64,000 bases of DNA from Fusibacter sp. 3D3. Lineage in GTDB: Bacteria > Bacillota > Clostridia > Peptostreptococcales > Acidaminobacteraceae. The position numbers were made by a program, and so were the translations under genes. The stretch lies in NCBI RefSeq assembly GCF_001748365.1, contig NZ_BDHH01000013.1, positions 66,407 through 130,406 on the forward strand. Direction: 5' to 3'. The notes under the pieces are model-generated. The model made no database searches, was not told the origin of the DNA, and saw only the letters and a list, made by a program, of their open reading frames with translations. Of the stretch, positions 29,880-39,133 are shown piece after piece. The stretch's first letter is position 1. Every line of letters begins with the position of its first letter.

Positions 29880-30668
29880 ATGTATCAGATTTTAATTGTG
29901 GAAGATGAAGATATCATCCGTAAAAATTTAGTTTATTACATGCCTTGGAATGAACTCGACTGCCTTGTTGTGGCAGAAGCGCGTAACGGTATTGAAGGCA
30001 TAGAAGCGATTAAAAAACATCAACCCGATATTGTCATCGCAGACATCAACATGCCCATAATGGATGGGCTTAAAATGATAGAAGAAACCTGCGATCGATT
30101 TGAATATGTCTCTATTCTACTGACCGGTTATTCTGATTTCAACTATGCAAAAGAAGCCATAAAACACGGTGTTATAGAGTATCTGTTAAAGCCTCTTGTT
30201 ACAGATGAAATGAAAGAAGCTATCGCACGCGCAAAAGTACAATGCGATATCAGACGCGCATATCTTGGAAAGCAATATAAGACGGACGAACTCAAAAATA
30301 CAGCTTTGCTCAAGGATTTTTCTGTGGATGCCACAGAGGATAGCGTTGTCAAAGATATGCTTCAATATATCTACGATCATTATCATGAAAAGATATATAT
30401 TCAAGATTTAGTCAATCATCTCAATTACAGTGAATCCTATCTCAATGCTAAATTCAAGGAAGCCATAGGGACTACTTTTATAGAATATTTAAACCGCTAT
30501 AGAATTCAAAAAGCATTAAAATTGTTAAATGAAGGTGCCCATAAGATTCAAGAAATTGCCTGCAGTTGCGGTATAGGGGACTATAAGTATTTCGGGATCG
30601 TCTTTAAAAAATATATGGGGTGCTCACCTAAAGAGTATTTAAGTGAAATCAAATCATATTCATCTTAA
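29880..30668 (+). CDS. Response regulator, receiver plus AraC-type DNA-binding domain
   Basis: 262 aa. Receiver domain with phospho-acceptor D55 in VIADINMP and a conserved lysine in LLKPL, then a linker and two AraC helix-turn-helix motifs (about 165-260; VNHLNYSESYLNAKFKEAIG and the IQEIACSCGIGDYKYFGIVFKK stretch). A GGAGG site directly before the ATG overlaps the kinase gene end. It is the YesN-like partner of the upstream kinase. Confidence 0.92.
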   Translation: MYQILIVEDEDIIRKNLVYYMPWNELDCLVVAEARNGIEGIEAIKKHQPDIVIADINMPIMDGLKMIEETCDRFEYVSILLTGYSDFNYAKEAIKHGVIEYLLKPLVTDEMKEAIARAKVQCDIRRAYLGKQYKTDELKNTALLKDFSVDATEDSVVKDMLQYIYDHYHEKIYIQDLVNHLNYSESYLNAKFKEAIGTTFIEYLNRYRIQKALKLLNEGAHKIQEIACSCGIGDYKYFGIVFKKYMGCSPKEYLSEIKSYSS

Positions 30669-30697
30669 GGACAATGATTAATTTATGGAGGTGTATA

Positions 30698-30712
30698 ATG
30701 CTATATAAATGA
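30698..30712 (+). other. Four-codon mini-ORF with a strong ribosome site
   Basis: GGAGG stands seven bases before ATG-CTA-TAT-AAA-TGA, and the stop runs into the left arm of the following terminator hairpin. It could be a leader peptide of an attenuator before the ABC operon or just a coincidence of sequence. Confidence 0.3.
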
Positions 30713-30745
30713 GCGCCATTCTTTTCTGAAGGGGGCTCATTTTTG
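30711..30745 (+). terminator. Terminator between regulator and ABC transporter genes
   Basis: GAGCGCC pairs with GGGGCTC (G-T pair allowed) and is followed by ATTTTTG. It separates the two-component genes from the transporter, or acts as an attenuator with the mini-ORF that overlaps it. Confidence 0.65.
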
Positions 30746-30840
30746 TATGGAATATTATCTATTTGGCTTTTATTTTAGGTATCTGATCCTCTTGAGGATT
30801 GATATGATTAAAGTAATCAAATCCTAAGGGGGAAAATTTT

Positions 30841-31923
30841 ATGAAAAAAATGTTAATGTTAGTCGTTTTGAGTTTACTCGTCATCATGATGACTGCTTGT
30901 GGCGCTAAGCCAGCAGCAGAAGCACCAGCACCCGCGCCTGAAGCAACTCCAGAAGCAACTGCACCAGCTCCAGAAACGCCAAAAACAGGTGGCAATCTCG
31001 TGGTTTACTCTCCAAACAGTGAAGGTCTTATGAACGCAACAGTGCCACTATTCGAAGAAAAATACGGCATCAAAGTGGAAGTGATTCAAGCGGGTACAGG
31101 GGAACTTATTAAGAGACTTTCATCTGAAAAAGACGCACCCTATGCAGACGTTATGTTCGGCGGCTCTTTTTCACAGTTTTATTCTAATGCAGAATTATTC
31201 CAAGATTACATTTCACCAAACGATGGCAATGTCATCGAAGCTTACCAAAATACAACAGGTTACACAACAAGCTATGTTTTAGATGGCAGCTGTTTAATTG
31301 TCAACAAAACGCTATTAGGCGATATCGAAGTAAAGGGCTATAAAGATTTATTAAATCCAGAATTAAAAGGCAAAATTGCAAGTGCTGATCCAGCAAACTC
31401 ATCTTCTGCATTTGCTCAACTTACGAATATACTTTTAGCAAACGGTGGTTATGATAACGATGGTGCATGGGCATATGTCAAAGACCTTTATACCAACATA
31501 GATGGTAAAGTCATGGGCAGCTCAAGTAAAGTCTACAAAAGCGTCGCAGATGGTGAGATGGTAGTTGGTCTTACTTATGAAGATCCTTCTGCTGGTCTAG
31601 TGCGCGATGGAGCCGATGTGGCGATCGTTTACCCAGAAGAAGGTACTGTCTATTTACCTGCAACGGCTGCAATCGTAAGCAACTGTGAAAACCTTGAAAA
31701 TGCAAAATTATTCATCGACTTTATCATCAGTGAAGAGATTCAAAATATATACGGTACCACTTTAACCAACAGACCTGTAATCGAAGGCGCTGAAGTGGGC
31801 ACTTATCTAACACCTATTTCTGATATTCATGTGATTACTGAAGATATTCCATATGTAAATGAAAATAAATCAAGTATCGTTGAAAAATACATTGATATTT
31901 TCACAAGCATTGGTTCCAATTAG
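30841..31923 (+). CDS. ABC transporter substrate-binding lipoprotein (iron or sugar-phosphate type)
   Basis: 360 aa. Lipobox MTAC (cysteine at about residue 20), a Pro/Ala/Glu-rich spacer, then a family 1 binding domain starting LVVYSPNSEGL, with the YADVMFGGSF and SADPANSS segments typical of FbpA/AfuA proteins. Family members bind ferric iron, sugar phosphates (AfuA) or phosphonates; the ligand cannot be read from the sequence. The nearby YesM/AraC pair favours a nutrient such as hexose phosphate over iron, but this is inference. AAGGGGG precedes the ATG. Confidence 0.88.
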   Translation: MKKMLMLVVLSLLVIMMTACGAKPAAEAPAPAPEATPEATAPAPETPKTGGNLVVYSPNSEGLMNATVPLFEEKYGIKVEVIQAGTGELIKRLSSEKDAPYADVMFGGSFSQFYSNAELFQDYISPNDGNVIEAYQNTTGYTTSYVLDGSCLIVNKTLLGDIEVKGYKDLLNPELKGKIASADPANSSSAFAQLTNILLANGGYDNDGAWAYVKDLYTNIDGKVMGSSSKVYKSVADGEMVVGLTYEDPSAGLVRDGADVAIVYPEEGTVYLPATAAIVSNCENLENAKLFIDFIISEEIQNIYGTTLTNRPVIEGAEVGTYLTPISDIHVITEDIPYVNENKSSIVEKYIDIFTSIGSN

Positions 31924-31946
31924 AGATTGGTTTTAGGAGGACAGCA

Positions 31947-33032
31947 GTGAGTAAAATAATAATCAAAGATGCTGTAAAAAAATACGGTGACAATGTGGTC
32001 GTCTCTGGCCTCAATGTGGAAATAGGGGACAACGAACTGTTTACCTTACTCGGCCCTTCTGGCTGTGGTAAAACCACCTTGCTCCGTATGATCGCTGGTT
32101 TTAATTCCATCGAAGGTGGCGATTTTTACTTCAATGAAAAACGAATCAATGATATGGCACCAGAAAAGAGAAACATCGGCATGGTGTTCCAAAATTATGC
32201 GATTTTTCCTCATCTAACTGTTCGAGAAAATGTAGAATTTGGACTTAAAAACCGTAAATATGATAAAGCTTTAATGACAGAAGAGACAAACAAGTTCTTA
32301 AAAGCCATGCAAATTGACGCATTTGCTGACAGACTTCCTGAGAAACTCTCAGGAGGTCAACAGCAGAGAGTTGCACTTGCAAGAGCACTTGTCATCAAAC
32401 CCGATGTGCTTTTAATGGATGAACCCCTGTCCAACCTCGATGCAAAACTCAGACTTGAAATGCGTCGCTTTATCCGAAAGATCCAAAAAGAAGTGGGCAT
32501 TACCACTGTCTATGTGACGCATGACCAAGAAGAAGCCATGGCCATCAGTGATAAGATCGCCGTGATGAAAGATGGTGTGATTCAGCATTTAGGAACACCA
32601 GAAGATATCTATAAAAGACCTAAAAATGCTTTTGTCGCTAATTTTATCGGGACATCGAACTTTGTAAATGCAAAATTAAAAGCAGGTAAAGTGTGTTTTT
32701 CTGACGAATATGAAATTTCCATAGAAGCCCTTAAAGATAAAAAGGACCAAGATTTAGTGGTTTCTGTAAGACCAGAAGAATTTGTCATCGTTCAAAATGA
32801 TCAAGTGGGCATCCGAGGCATCATAAAAGACACTTCATATCTTGGCATGAACACACATTACTTTATAGAGCTCAGTGAAGACAATACGGTTGAAGTCATT
32901 CAAGAATCAGCAGATGCACTCATTCCAGATAATACGCCGATTTCTTTACAAGTAAAGTCTCATAAAATAAACATTTTTGATGAAAGGGGAAGTGAGAATC
33001 TTCTAAGGTGTGATTCATTTGAAAGCGCATAA
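31947..33032 (+). CDS. ABC transporter ATPase, FbpC/PotA type
   Basis: 361 aa. Walker A GPSGCGKTT (from residue 36), LSGGQQQR signature (about 134), Walker B VLLMDEP and H-loop VTHDQEEAM, followed by a C-terminal TOBE/OB domain (about 240-350) as in iron, spermidine and sugar-phosphate importers. GTG start with a perfect AGGAGG upstream. Its end overlaps the permease gene. Confidence 0.92.
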   Translation: MSKIIIKDAVKKYGDNVVVSGLNVEIGDNELFTLLGPSGCGKTTLLRMIAGFNSIEGGDFYFNEKRINDMAPEKRNIGMVFQNYAIFPHLTVRENVEFGLKNRKYDKALMTEETNKFLKAMQIDAFADRLPEKLSGGQQQRVALARALVIKPDVLLMDEPLSNLDAKLRLEMRRFIRKIQKEVGITTVYVTHDQEEAMAISDKIAVMKDGVIQHLGTPEDIYKRPKNAFVANFIGTSNFVNAKLKAGKVCFSDEYEISIEALKDKKDQDLVVSVRPEEFVIVQNDQVGIRGIIKDTSYLGMNTHYFIELSEDNTVEVIQESADALIPDNTPISLQVKSHKINIFDERGSENLLRCDSFESA

Positions 33033-34674
33033 TAAATTTCAATTAGACATTTGGGGATTTATTACTTTAAGTGTTCTGGTTCTATATGGTTGCTTCTTGA
33101 TTTATCCCCTTGGTAACTTAATGAAGCAAGCTGTTTATAATGCTGAAACTGGCGTTTGGACACTGGATTACTTTGTGAAGTTCTTCTCCAAAAATTATTA
33201 TTTCACCACATTGTTTAACAGCTTTAAAGTATCCCTTGCCGCGACATTTTTTTCGCTTGCACTCGGTGCGCCTTTAGCTTATATCTATACCATCTACGAA
33301 ATCAAGGGCAAAGCCATTTTGAACATCGGCATCATCATTGCATCTATGTCCGCACCTTTTATCGGTGCTTATTCTTGGATATTGCTATTAGGCCGAAGCG
33401 GTGTCATCACAACATTCTTTAAAAATATGAACATTGAAACACCTACCATTTATGGTTTTTTCGGCATTTTATTTGTATTGACACTACAGCTTTTCCCACT
33501 GGTATTCTTGTATGTAAGAGGGGCGCTTAAGAACATCGACAGTTCCTTGATTGAAGCCAGTCAAAGCATGGGCTGTAGAGGGGTAAAACTCTTTGCAAAA
33601 ATAATTATGCCACTTATCGTACCGACATTATTAGCCTCTGGGCTTTTAGTCTTCATGAGATCTTTCGCAGATTTTGGGACACCTATGCTCATCGGTGAAG
33701 GCTACAGGACATTCCCCGTGACACTTTACAACGAATTCATCAGCGAAGTGGGGGGAGACGATGGTTTTGCCGCGGCCATCGCCATAATTGCCATTATGAT
33801 CACCACAGTGGTTTTCTTACTTCAAAAGTATATCGGAAGTCGAAAAGCTTTTTCCATGAATTCGCTTCATCCTATTGAAGCCAAGAAGATTACAGGCATT
33901 CAAAACATCATTGTGCATATAGTGGCTTACATTCCCGTTTGCATCGCTATATTACCACAGCTCTATGTTTTCTATACGTCTTTTAAAAATACCAAGGGCA
34001 TGATCTTCGTGGAGGGGTATTCTTTTAACAGTTATGTCAGCATGTTTGACAAGCTTGGCAGAAGTATTCAAAACTCCATTATCATACCGCTGCTCGCTTT
34101 AATTGCGATTATACTTTTAGCGGTACTGATTTCATATCTTGTGGTCAGAAGAAAAAATACACTTACCAATACCTTGGATATCATCTCCATGATACCGTAT
34201 ATTGTACCAGGTACAGTCGTGGGTATTTCATTACTCACTGCCTTTAACCAAAAGCCACTTTTGCTCAGTGGCGGTATTTTAATCATGGTGATTGCACTGG
34301 TCATCAGGCGTCTACCTTATACCATCAGGTCTTCTGTTGCCATATTACAACAGATTCCGATGTGTATCGAAGAAGCGGCCATATCACTGGGCACACCTAA
34401 AATGAAGGCGTTTTTCAAAGTGACAGTGCCTATGATGCGTGCGGGTATTTTATCCGGTGCCATATTGAGCTGGGTCACTATGATCAGCGAATTATCCACT
34501 GCGATTATTCTTTACACTGGTAAAACCAAAACACTTACTGTGGCCATCTATACGGAAGTTATACGTGGTAATTACGGGATCGCTGCTTCACTGTCAACCT
34601 TGCTGACGCTATTTACAATTTTATCATTACTGCTCTTTGCGAAGATTAGTAAAGGCAAGGATATCAGTATTTAA
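33019..34674 (+). CDS. ABC transporter permease, fused double-domain FbpB/AfuB type
   Basis: 551 aa with about 12 transmembrane helices in two BPD_transp_1 halves. Each half has an EAA-type loop (IEASQSMGCRGVKLFAKIIM and EEAAISLGTPKMKAFFKV). One chain thus forms the whole channel, as in FbpB and AfuB. The frame can start with GTG at 33010, but AAGGTG at 33005-33010 is spaced correctly for TTG at 33019. Either way it overlaps the ATPase gene, so the two are coupled. Confidence 0.85.
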   Translation: MKAHNKFQLDIWGFITLSVLVLYGCFLIYPLGNLMKQAVYNAETGVWTLDYFVKFFSKNYYFTTLFNSFKVSLAATFFSLALGAPLAYIYTIYEIKGKAILNIGIIIASMSAPFIGAYSWILLLGRSGVITTFFKNMNIETPTIYGFFGILFVLTLQLFPLVFLYVRGALKNIDSSLIEASQSMGCRGVKLFAKIIMPLIVPTLLASGLLVFMRSFADFGTPMLIGEGYRTFPVTLYNEFISEVGGDDGFAAAIAIIAIMITTVVFLLQKYIGSRKAFSMNSLHPIEAKKITGIQNIIVHIVAYIPVCIAILPQLYVFYTSFKNTKGMIFVEGYSFNSYVSMFDKLGRSIQNSIIIPLLALIAIILLAVLISYLVVRRKNTLTNTLDIISMIPYIVPGTVVGISLLTAFNQKPLLLSGGILIMVIALVIRRLPYTIRSSVAILQQIPMCIEEAAISLGTPKMKAFFKVTVPMMRAGILSGAILSWVTMISELSTAIILYTGKTKTLTVAIYTEVIRGNYGIAASLSTLLTLFTILSLLLFAKISKGKDISI

Positions 34675-34704
34675 GCCGTAAATTCAATAAACGCTCTATA
34701 AGTT

Positions 34705-34734
34705 AAAGTGCATCTTTGGGATGCACTTTTTTTT
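34705..34734 (+). terminator. Intrinsic terminator of the ABC operon
   Basis: AAAGTGCATC pairs with GATGCACTTT around a short loop, followed by a T-run of about eight. Confidence 0.9.
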
Positions 34735-34828
34735 GCATGCCCCTATATTTATCATTCCCATTTGGATGGTATTAATGTATAATTGAGGTGATCTCCATTG
34801 ACACACTAGAAAATTCAGCGAGGTATAT

Positions 34829-37327
34829 ATGTTAGAAAAAAATTTATTGCAACGTAAAAACATATCTAAAGCACTTGCCAATGCTTTAGATTACCCACTT
34901 ACATTATTGATTGCACCGATGGGGTATGGCAAGACCACCGCTACAATTGAATTTTTTAAAACGGCTGACAAAACCCCTTACTGGTTCCATTTTGAAGCAG
35001 ATGAGCATTCTCCTAAATTCATCTGGGATACCTTTTCGAGGCAAATTAAAATGATCGATGAGGCTCTAGGGGAACTTTTTAGAAACTTGGGGTTTCCATT
35101 CTTAACCCCTCAAAGAAACGAAGTTTTTTCAATATTACAAGCGATCACTAAGACAAAACCGATACATATAATCATCGATGATTATCAATTCAATAAGTCT
35201 ACGACTTTTGACGAATTCATCGAACTATTAGTGCGTGCCGACATTTACAATCTCCACCTTTTAATCCTTTCACGCTCAATGCCTAACCTTAAAATTGAAG
35301 AACTTAAGTTAAAAAACAAGTGCTGTTGTATCACACAAAAAAGCTTTTTATTGTCCTCTGCTGATGTGGGTAAACTCTTTCGCATTAATCACATTCCAGC
35401 TGGAAAAGATATTATTTTAAAAGTTCACGAGCAGGCTGAAGGGTGGATTTCAGTTGCACTTTTACTGATGCATAAATATCAAGAAACTGGACAAGTGGGT
35501 TCAGTTGAACCTATTGAAACCTTAATAGAAAGTACCCTAATGACCAAGCATCAAAACGAACTTGAAATTATAGCACTTTTAGGTATTCTTGACAGCTTCT
35601 CCATGTCACAACTTGCGTCTATATTAGGACAAAACACCGCAGCACTGCTTATCAACAAGCTTCAAAAGACAGGCACCTTTTTAAGGTATCATTCAGAAAG
35701 TAAAAGGTATACGATCCATCATATCTTTCAAACTTATTTATATGAATATGAATTTCAAAGATTACCGCAGGCACTTCAAAGAACATATTATGCTAAAACT
35801 GGCCTATGGCTCGTGGAAAACAACTTCATAATTGAAGGCATCAAATGTTTGACCAAAGCAGAAGAATATGTACAAATACTAAAAGCCTTTGAAAAAGGTT
35901 CTATAAGGAAAATGTACGATCACGACCCCGATGCGATTATCCATATCATGGAGCAAATGCCTCAAAAGCTCAAATTTGAACATTTGCTCGCTTACTTATG
36001 TTACTTACATTTTCTAATATCTTCTCATGATATTCCCCATGGGGCAAGACTGCTACATGAACTTGACGCTAAAGTAAAAAATGATGAAATCAATTTTGAT
36101 TGCACGGGACTGAAGATAGAGGGTGAAATCGAATTTTTGAAAAGTCTAATGGCTTATAACGATATTGAAACCATTTTTGCCAGACAAAAAAAAGCCTACG
36201 CGATTCTAGGCGGCAGTTCAAAGACCACTAAACTTGACAAAATGCCATGCTCTGGTTCGTTTAGTGTATTATATTTATATTATAAGCAAGAAAATACTTT
36301 TAAACAGACCGCTGAATCTATTCAAGACAATATTAAGTATTATGAATTACTTGCAAATCGAAAAGGGACTGGCCTAAAATATGCCGTTATGGCCGAATAC
36401 TTTTTAGAAATAGGCCATATCGAACAAGCGGAACTCTATGCTCAAAAGGCCATTATAAAAGCGGAAAAGCTCCCACAGTTTGATGCCTTAATCTGTGGTA
36501 CCTTTACGCTCTCAAGATGTGCCATTGCAAAAGGGCAGATTGATAAAGCAAATGAACTGATGAATCGTCTTACGGCAGAGCGGTCACCCAAAACCACGTC
36601 ATTATTCTATTCATCAAGAAGTCCATACTTTTTAGCAATGGATGCACTGCGTTTAAAAACAGGCCAATTCGAGGTGCTCAGTGAGCCACTCAAAAATAAT
36701 GAACTCAGCGCTCATCTGTTCTTTTTCCAGAGCAAAGGCCTTGGCTTTATTCTCTACGGCCAATATTTATTACACGAAGGCAAATACATTGAACTTGAAT
36801 TGCTCTGCGAGGAAATGAACACACTGTTTTCAGAATTTAATAACCTCATGGGATACATTCATGCCTACATTTTAGAAGCCATTGCAATGGCTCAGATCTA
36901 TAATTTGAATCAAGCAATGATCCCATTCAAAAAGGCGATTGCCATTTGTAAAGGGGATCATATTATCACTTCATTTGCTGAATATGGCATATGGATATGC
37001 CCCTTATTAGAGCACTTTATCACGATAGAAGGTGAAACGCCTTTTTTAAAGGAACTCCTTTTAAAATCACTTCAATATGCGGAAATCCTAAAAAAATGCC
37101 GTCATCAAAACATGCCCTTGCGTTTAACCTCAAGAGAACTTGAGATTATGGCACTGCTCAAAACGGGAAAGAGCAACATTCAGATGGGTACTGAACTCTT
37201 TATCAGTGAAAGCGCGGTCAAAAAATTGCTCTCCTCCATTTATAGTAAACTCGGTGCTAAGAATAGAACACAGGCCATTAAGCTTTACAACGATCAGCTT
37301 GAAGAATACACCGACATGCGCTCTTAA
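34829..37327 (+). CDS. MalT-like LuxR-family regulator next to the peptide system
   Basis: 832 aa. Walker A APMGYGKTT (residues 29-37), Walker B HIIIDDYQF, a helical-repeat middle and a C-terminal LuxR helix-turn-helix (about 768-825; LTSRELEIM, then NIQMGTELFISESAVKKLL). It is a paralogue of the regulator at 10343. A TATAAT box at 34778 lies about 50 bases upstream. It reads toward the RiPP-like precursor gene 115 bases downstream, whose promoter has a -10 box but no good -35, as expected for an activated promoter. That it controls the peptide genes is inference. Confidence 0.9.
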   Translation: MLEKNLLQRKNISKALANALDYPLTLLIAPMGYGKTTATIEFFKTADKTPYWFHFEADEHSPKFIWDTFSRQIKMIDEALGELFRNLGFPFLTPQRNEVFSILQAITKTKPIHIIIDDYQFNKSTTFDEFIELLVRADIYNLHLLILSRSMPNLKIEELKLKNKCCCITQKSFLLSSADVGKLFRINHIPAGKDIILKVHEQAEGWISVALLLMHKYQETGQVGSVEPIETLIESTLMTKHQNELEIIALLGILDSFSMSQLASILGQNTAALLINKLQKTGTFLRYHSESKRYTIHHIFQTYLYEYEFQRLPQALQRTYYAKTGLWLVENNFIIEGIKCLTKAEEYVQILKAFEKGSIRKMYDHDPDAIIHIMEQMPQKLKFEHLLAYLCYLHFLISSHDIPHGARLLHELDAKVKNDEINFDCTGLKIEGEIEFLKSLMAYNDIETIFARQKKAYAILGGSSKTTKLDKMPCSGSFSVLYLYYKQENTFKQTAESIQDNIKYYELLANRKGTGLKYAVMAEYFLEIGHIEQAELYAQKAIIKAEKLPQFDALICGTFTLSRCAIAKGQIDKANELMNRLTAERSPKTTSLFYSSRSPYFLAMDALRLKTGQFEVLSEPLKNNELSAHLFFFQSKGLGFILYGQYLLHEGKYIELELLCEEMNTLFSEFNNLMGYIHAYILEAIAMAQIYNLNQAMIPFKKAIAICKGDHIITSFAEYGIWICPLLEHFITIEGETPFLKELLLKSLQYAEILKKCRHQNMPLRLTSRELEIMALLKTGKSNIQMGTELFISESAVKKLLSSIYSKLGAKNRTQAIKLYNDQLEEYTDMRS

Positions 37328-37388
37328 TGATTTTCTTCAAATTGTAAAAGTATACTTTCGGACAGTACTCATTATTTTTAAGAGAAGG

Positions 37389-37394
37389 TATAAT
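37389..37394 (+). promoter_or_regulatory. -10 box of the precursor-peptide gene
   Basis: TATAAT 48 bases before the ATG at 37442. The matching -35 position (TACTCA) is far from consensus, which suggests an activator-dependent promoter. Confidence 0.5.
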
Positions 37395-37441
37395 TATCTT
37401 GTATCTAAAACTTAGAAGTACATATTGAAAGGAGACTTATC

Positions 37442-37669
37442 ATGAACGCAAATTTAACACCAAGCATTCAAAAAATGCTGAAAATGGCTCAAGAAAATCC
37501 AGCTTTTAAAAATGGATTATCTGCATGTACAACAAAAGATGCTGCAATGACATACTTAAAGTCAAATGGTATTATGGTCAGCAGTGACGAACTTCAATCA
37601 TTTGCCACAAGCCAAGCAAGCAGAGCGGATGTGAATAATAATGTAGGCACTTGTTATGTACACATTTAA
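37442..37669 (+). CDS. Candidate RiPP precursor peptide with Nif11-like leader
   Basis: 75 aa. Residues 1 to about 58 form a helical leader with the Nif11-like spacing: ENPAFKNGLSACTTKDAA, then YLKSNGIMVSSDELQSF. The last 15 or so residues (about 60-75) are different in character: polar, with a run of three Asn, one Gly and a single Cys71 near the end (GTCYVHI). This leader-plus-short-core layout, a strong AAAGGAG site, and a radical SAM/SPASM gene directly downstream identify it as a likely substrate for post-translational modification. The core does not match a class I know, so the modification cannot be named. Two cysteines in all (C29 and C71). Confidence 0.75.
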   Translation: MNANLTPSIQKMLKMAQENPAFKNGLSACTTKDAAMTYLKSNGIMVSSDELQSFATSQASRADVNNNVGTCYVHI

Positions 37670-37687
37670 GCACTAAATCATCCAAGG

Positions 37688-37717
37688 AAAGGGAGGGCAT
37701 AACATGCTCTCCTTTTT
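37688..37717 (+). terminator. Intrinsic terminator between precursor and maturase genes
   Basis: AAAGGGAGGGCAT pairs with ATGCTCTCCTTTT (13 pairs, two of them G-T) around an AAC loop and ends in a T-run. Partial read-through would give much precursor and little enzyme. The first in-frame ATG of the maturase frame (37704) lies in its right arm, which argues against that start. Confidence 0.75.
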
Positions 37718-37748
37718 CAATCCATACAGAATAATCGAGGTCATCAAA

Positions 37749-39008
37749 ATGAAAAAAGACACCTATTTCATACTGGAAAACGAAAATTGCAAAGGGGAGA
37801 CATTCTTTTACGCACCACTTAAGGCCTATTGTGAGCTGATAGACAACTCTCAAAGGGAAGAAAGTGTTCAAAAACACATTCAAGTGATTTCAGAAATTGA
37901 AAATGCGACTATAGAGTGTGTGCATCTTTTGCCCCCTAATTTATTTCTCACACTGACCAATAAATGTAATCTTAACTGTAAATACTGTTATGCAGGTGCT
38001 CTTGATGGAGAAGCGTGTGATGTCACAAAACCCATTTTAAAAAATGCGATTGATACTTATTTGACAAAGATAAGCGAAAGACACCTAGAGCACTGTCATA
38101 TTGGCTTTATGGGCGGTCGTGAACCCACTTGTGCTTTTGAACTCTTAAAATTTGCTGTGAACTATGCAAACGAAATCGCTGAAAAAGCGCATATTACCCC
38201 CACTTATTCTATAGTGACTAACGGCTTTTACAGCCAAGAAGTTTCAGAGTTTATCTGCAATCACATCCATAAGCTTTCCCTGTCGTTTGATGGTCCTGAG
38301 TTCATCCAGAACTTTCACCGACCAGCGCCAAGTGCAACAGACAGTTTTAATCGAGTCTTCCAAAATGCCTTAAGTTTAAAAAAATCCAAAGTAAAATGGC
38401 AAATTCACGTCGTGGTAACCGCATATAATATTAATCATTTGGAAGAAACTATGGCTTTTTTTAATGCACATTTTCAGGGTACACAAATCGTTTTTGCACC
38501 TATGGATCAGGCTGATCACAAGGGCCAAGTCATGCCGCCAAGCCCTGAACTTTTCCATGAAAAACTTGAGCAAATTCAAAACAGATACTTAAATGCCGCA
38601 ATAACAGTGGAACGCGATTTAAAGACACTCAAAGACTACGCTTGCGCTTCGGTCTCCAATCAAGACTGGTATATCTCTGAAAAAGGCATTATAGAAACTT
38701 GTATGCGTTCATCACATTCAAAAGATAATCTCTTTACCATCGGTTATTTTGATGAAACCGAAATTAAATTTAAATTGCTTCCCCAAAAAATAGAAGCCCT
38801 GAAGCAATTTGATCTCAATCAGCAAGAAGATTGTCAAATCTGTTTTGCAAAATACCTCTGTGGAGGGGGCTGTCCGTATTTAAGAAACAACGGGGCTTGG
38901 CATTGTGATCTCATAAGGGTCTATGCGAAAACAGCCATTATTCAGCAATATTACGAAAAAGATCTGAAAAGACATTTATGCGCTTTACTCGATTTTGATA
39001 AAGAATAA
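37749..39008 (+). CDS. Radical SAM/SPASM peptide maturase
   Basis: 419 aa. The 4Fe-4S motif C73-X3-C77-X2-C80 lies in LTNKCNLNCKYCYAG, with a GGREPT motif after it for SAM binding. The C-terminal SPASM region has C362-X2-C365-X5-C371-X3-C375 and C386, the ligands of auxiliary clusters. The N-terminal 60 residues could be the peptide-binding domain. SPASM enzymes of this layout install thioether or C-C links or excise residues in RiPPs. The frame opens at 37704, but that ATG sits in a terminator hairpin; the ATG at 37749, preceded by CGAGG, is preferred. It follows the precursor gene directly. Confidence 0.85.
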   Translation: MKKDTYFILENENCKGETFFYAPLKAYCELIDNSQREESVQKHIQVISEIENATIECVHLLPPNLFLTLTNKCNLNCKYCYAGALDGEACDVTKPILKNAIDTYLTKISERHLEHCHIGFMGGREPTCAFELLKFAVNYANEIAEKAHITPTYSIVTNGFYSQEVSEFICNHIHKLSLSFDGPEFIQNFHRPAPSATDSFNRVFQNALSLKKSKVKWQIHVVVTAYNINHLEETMAFFNAHFQGTQIVFAPMDQADHKGQVMPPSPELFHEKLEQIQNRYLNAAITVERDLKTLKDYACASVSNQDWYISEKGIIETCMRSSHSKDNLFTIGYFDETEIKFKLLPQKIEALKQFDLNQQEDCQICFAKYLCGGGCPYLRNNGAWHCDLIRVYAKTAIIQQYYEKDLKRHLCALLDFDKE

Positions 39009-39073
39009 ACCCCTAATTTCTTTAATGGACAAATCGGTGCATAAAACCACAGGAAAATTCGAATAGGACACTC

Positions 39074-39079
39074 TATAAT
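39074..39079 (+). promoter_or_regulatory. -10 box before the C45 hydrolase gene
   Basis: TATAAT 55 bases upstream of the ATG at 39134; no clear -35. The hydrolase may thus have its own promoter in addition to read-through from the maturase. Confidence 0.45.
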
Positions 39080-39133
39080 AAGGGTATGGTTTTGCACATA
39101 CCAATATTTGCACATACAATTAGAGGAGGTCTT

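Noticed and set aside
37357-39072. Similar GGACA...ACTC strings before the precursor and C45 promoters as a common operator
   Set aside because: They sit at different distances from the two -10 boxes and the match is only about eight bases.
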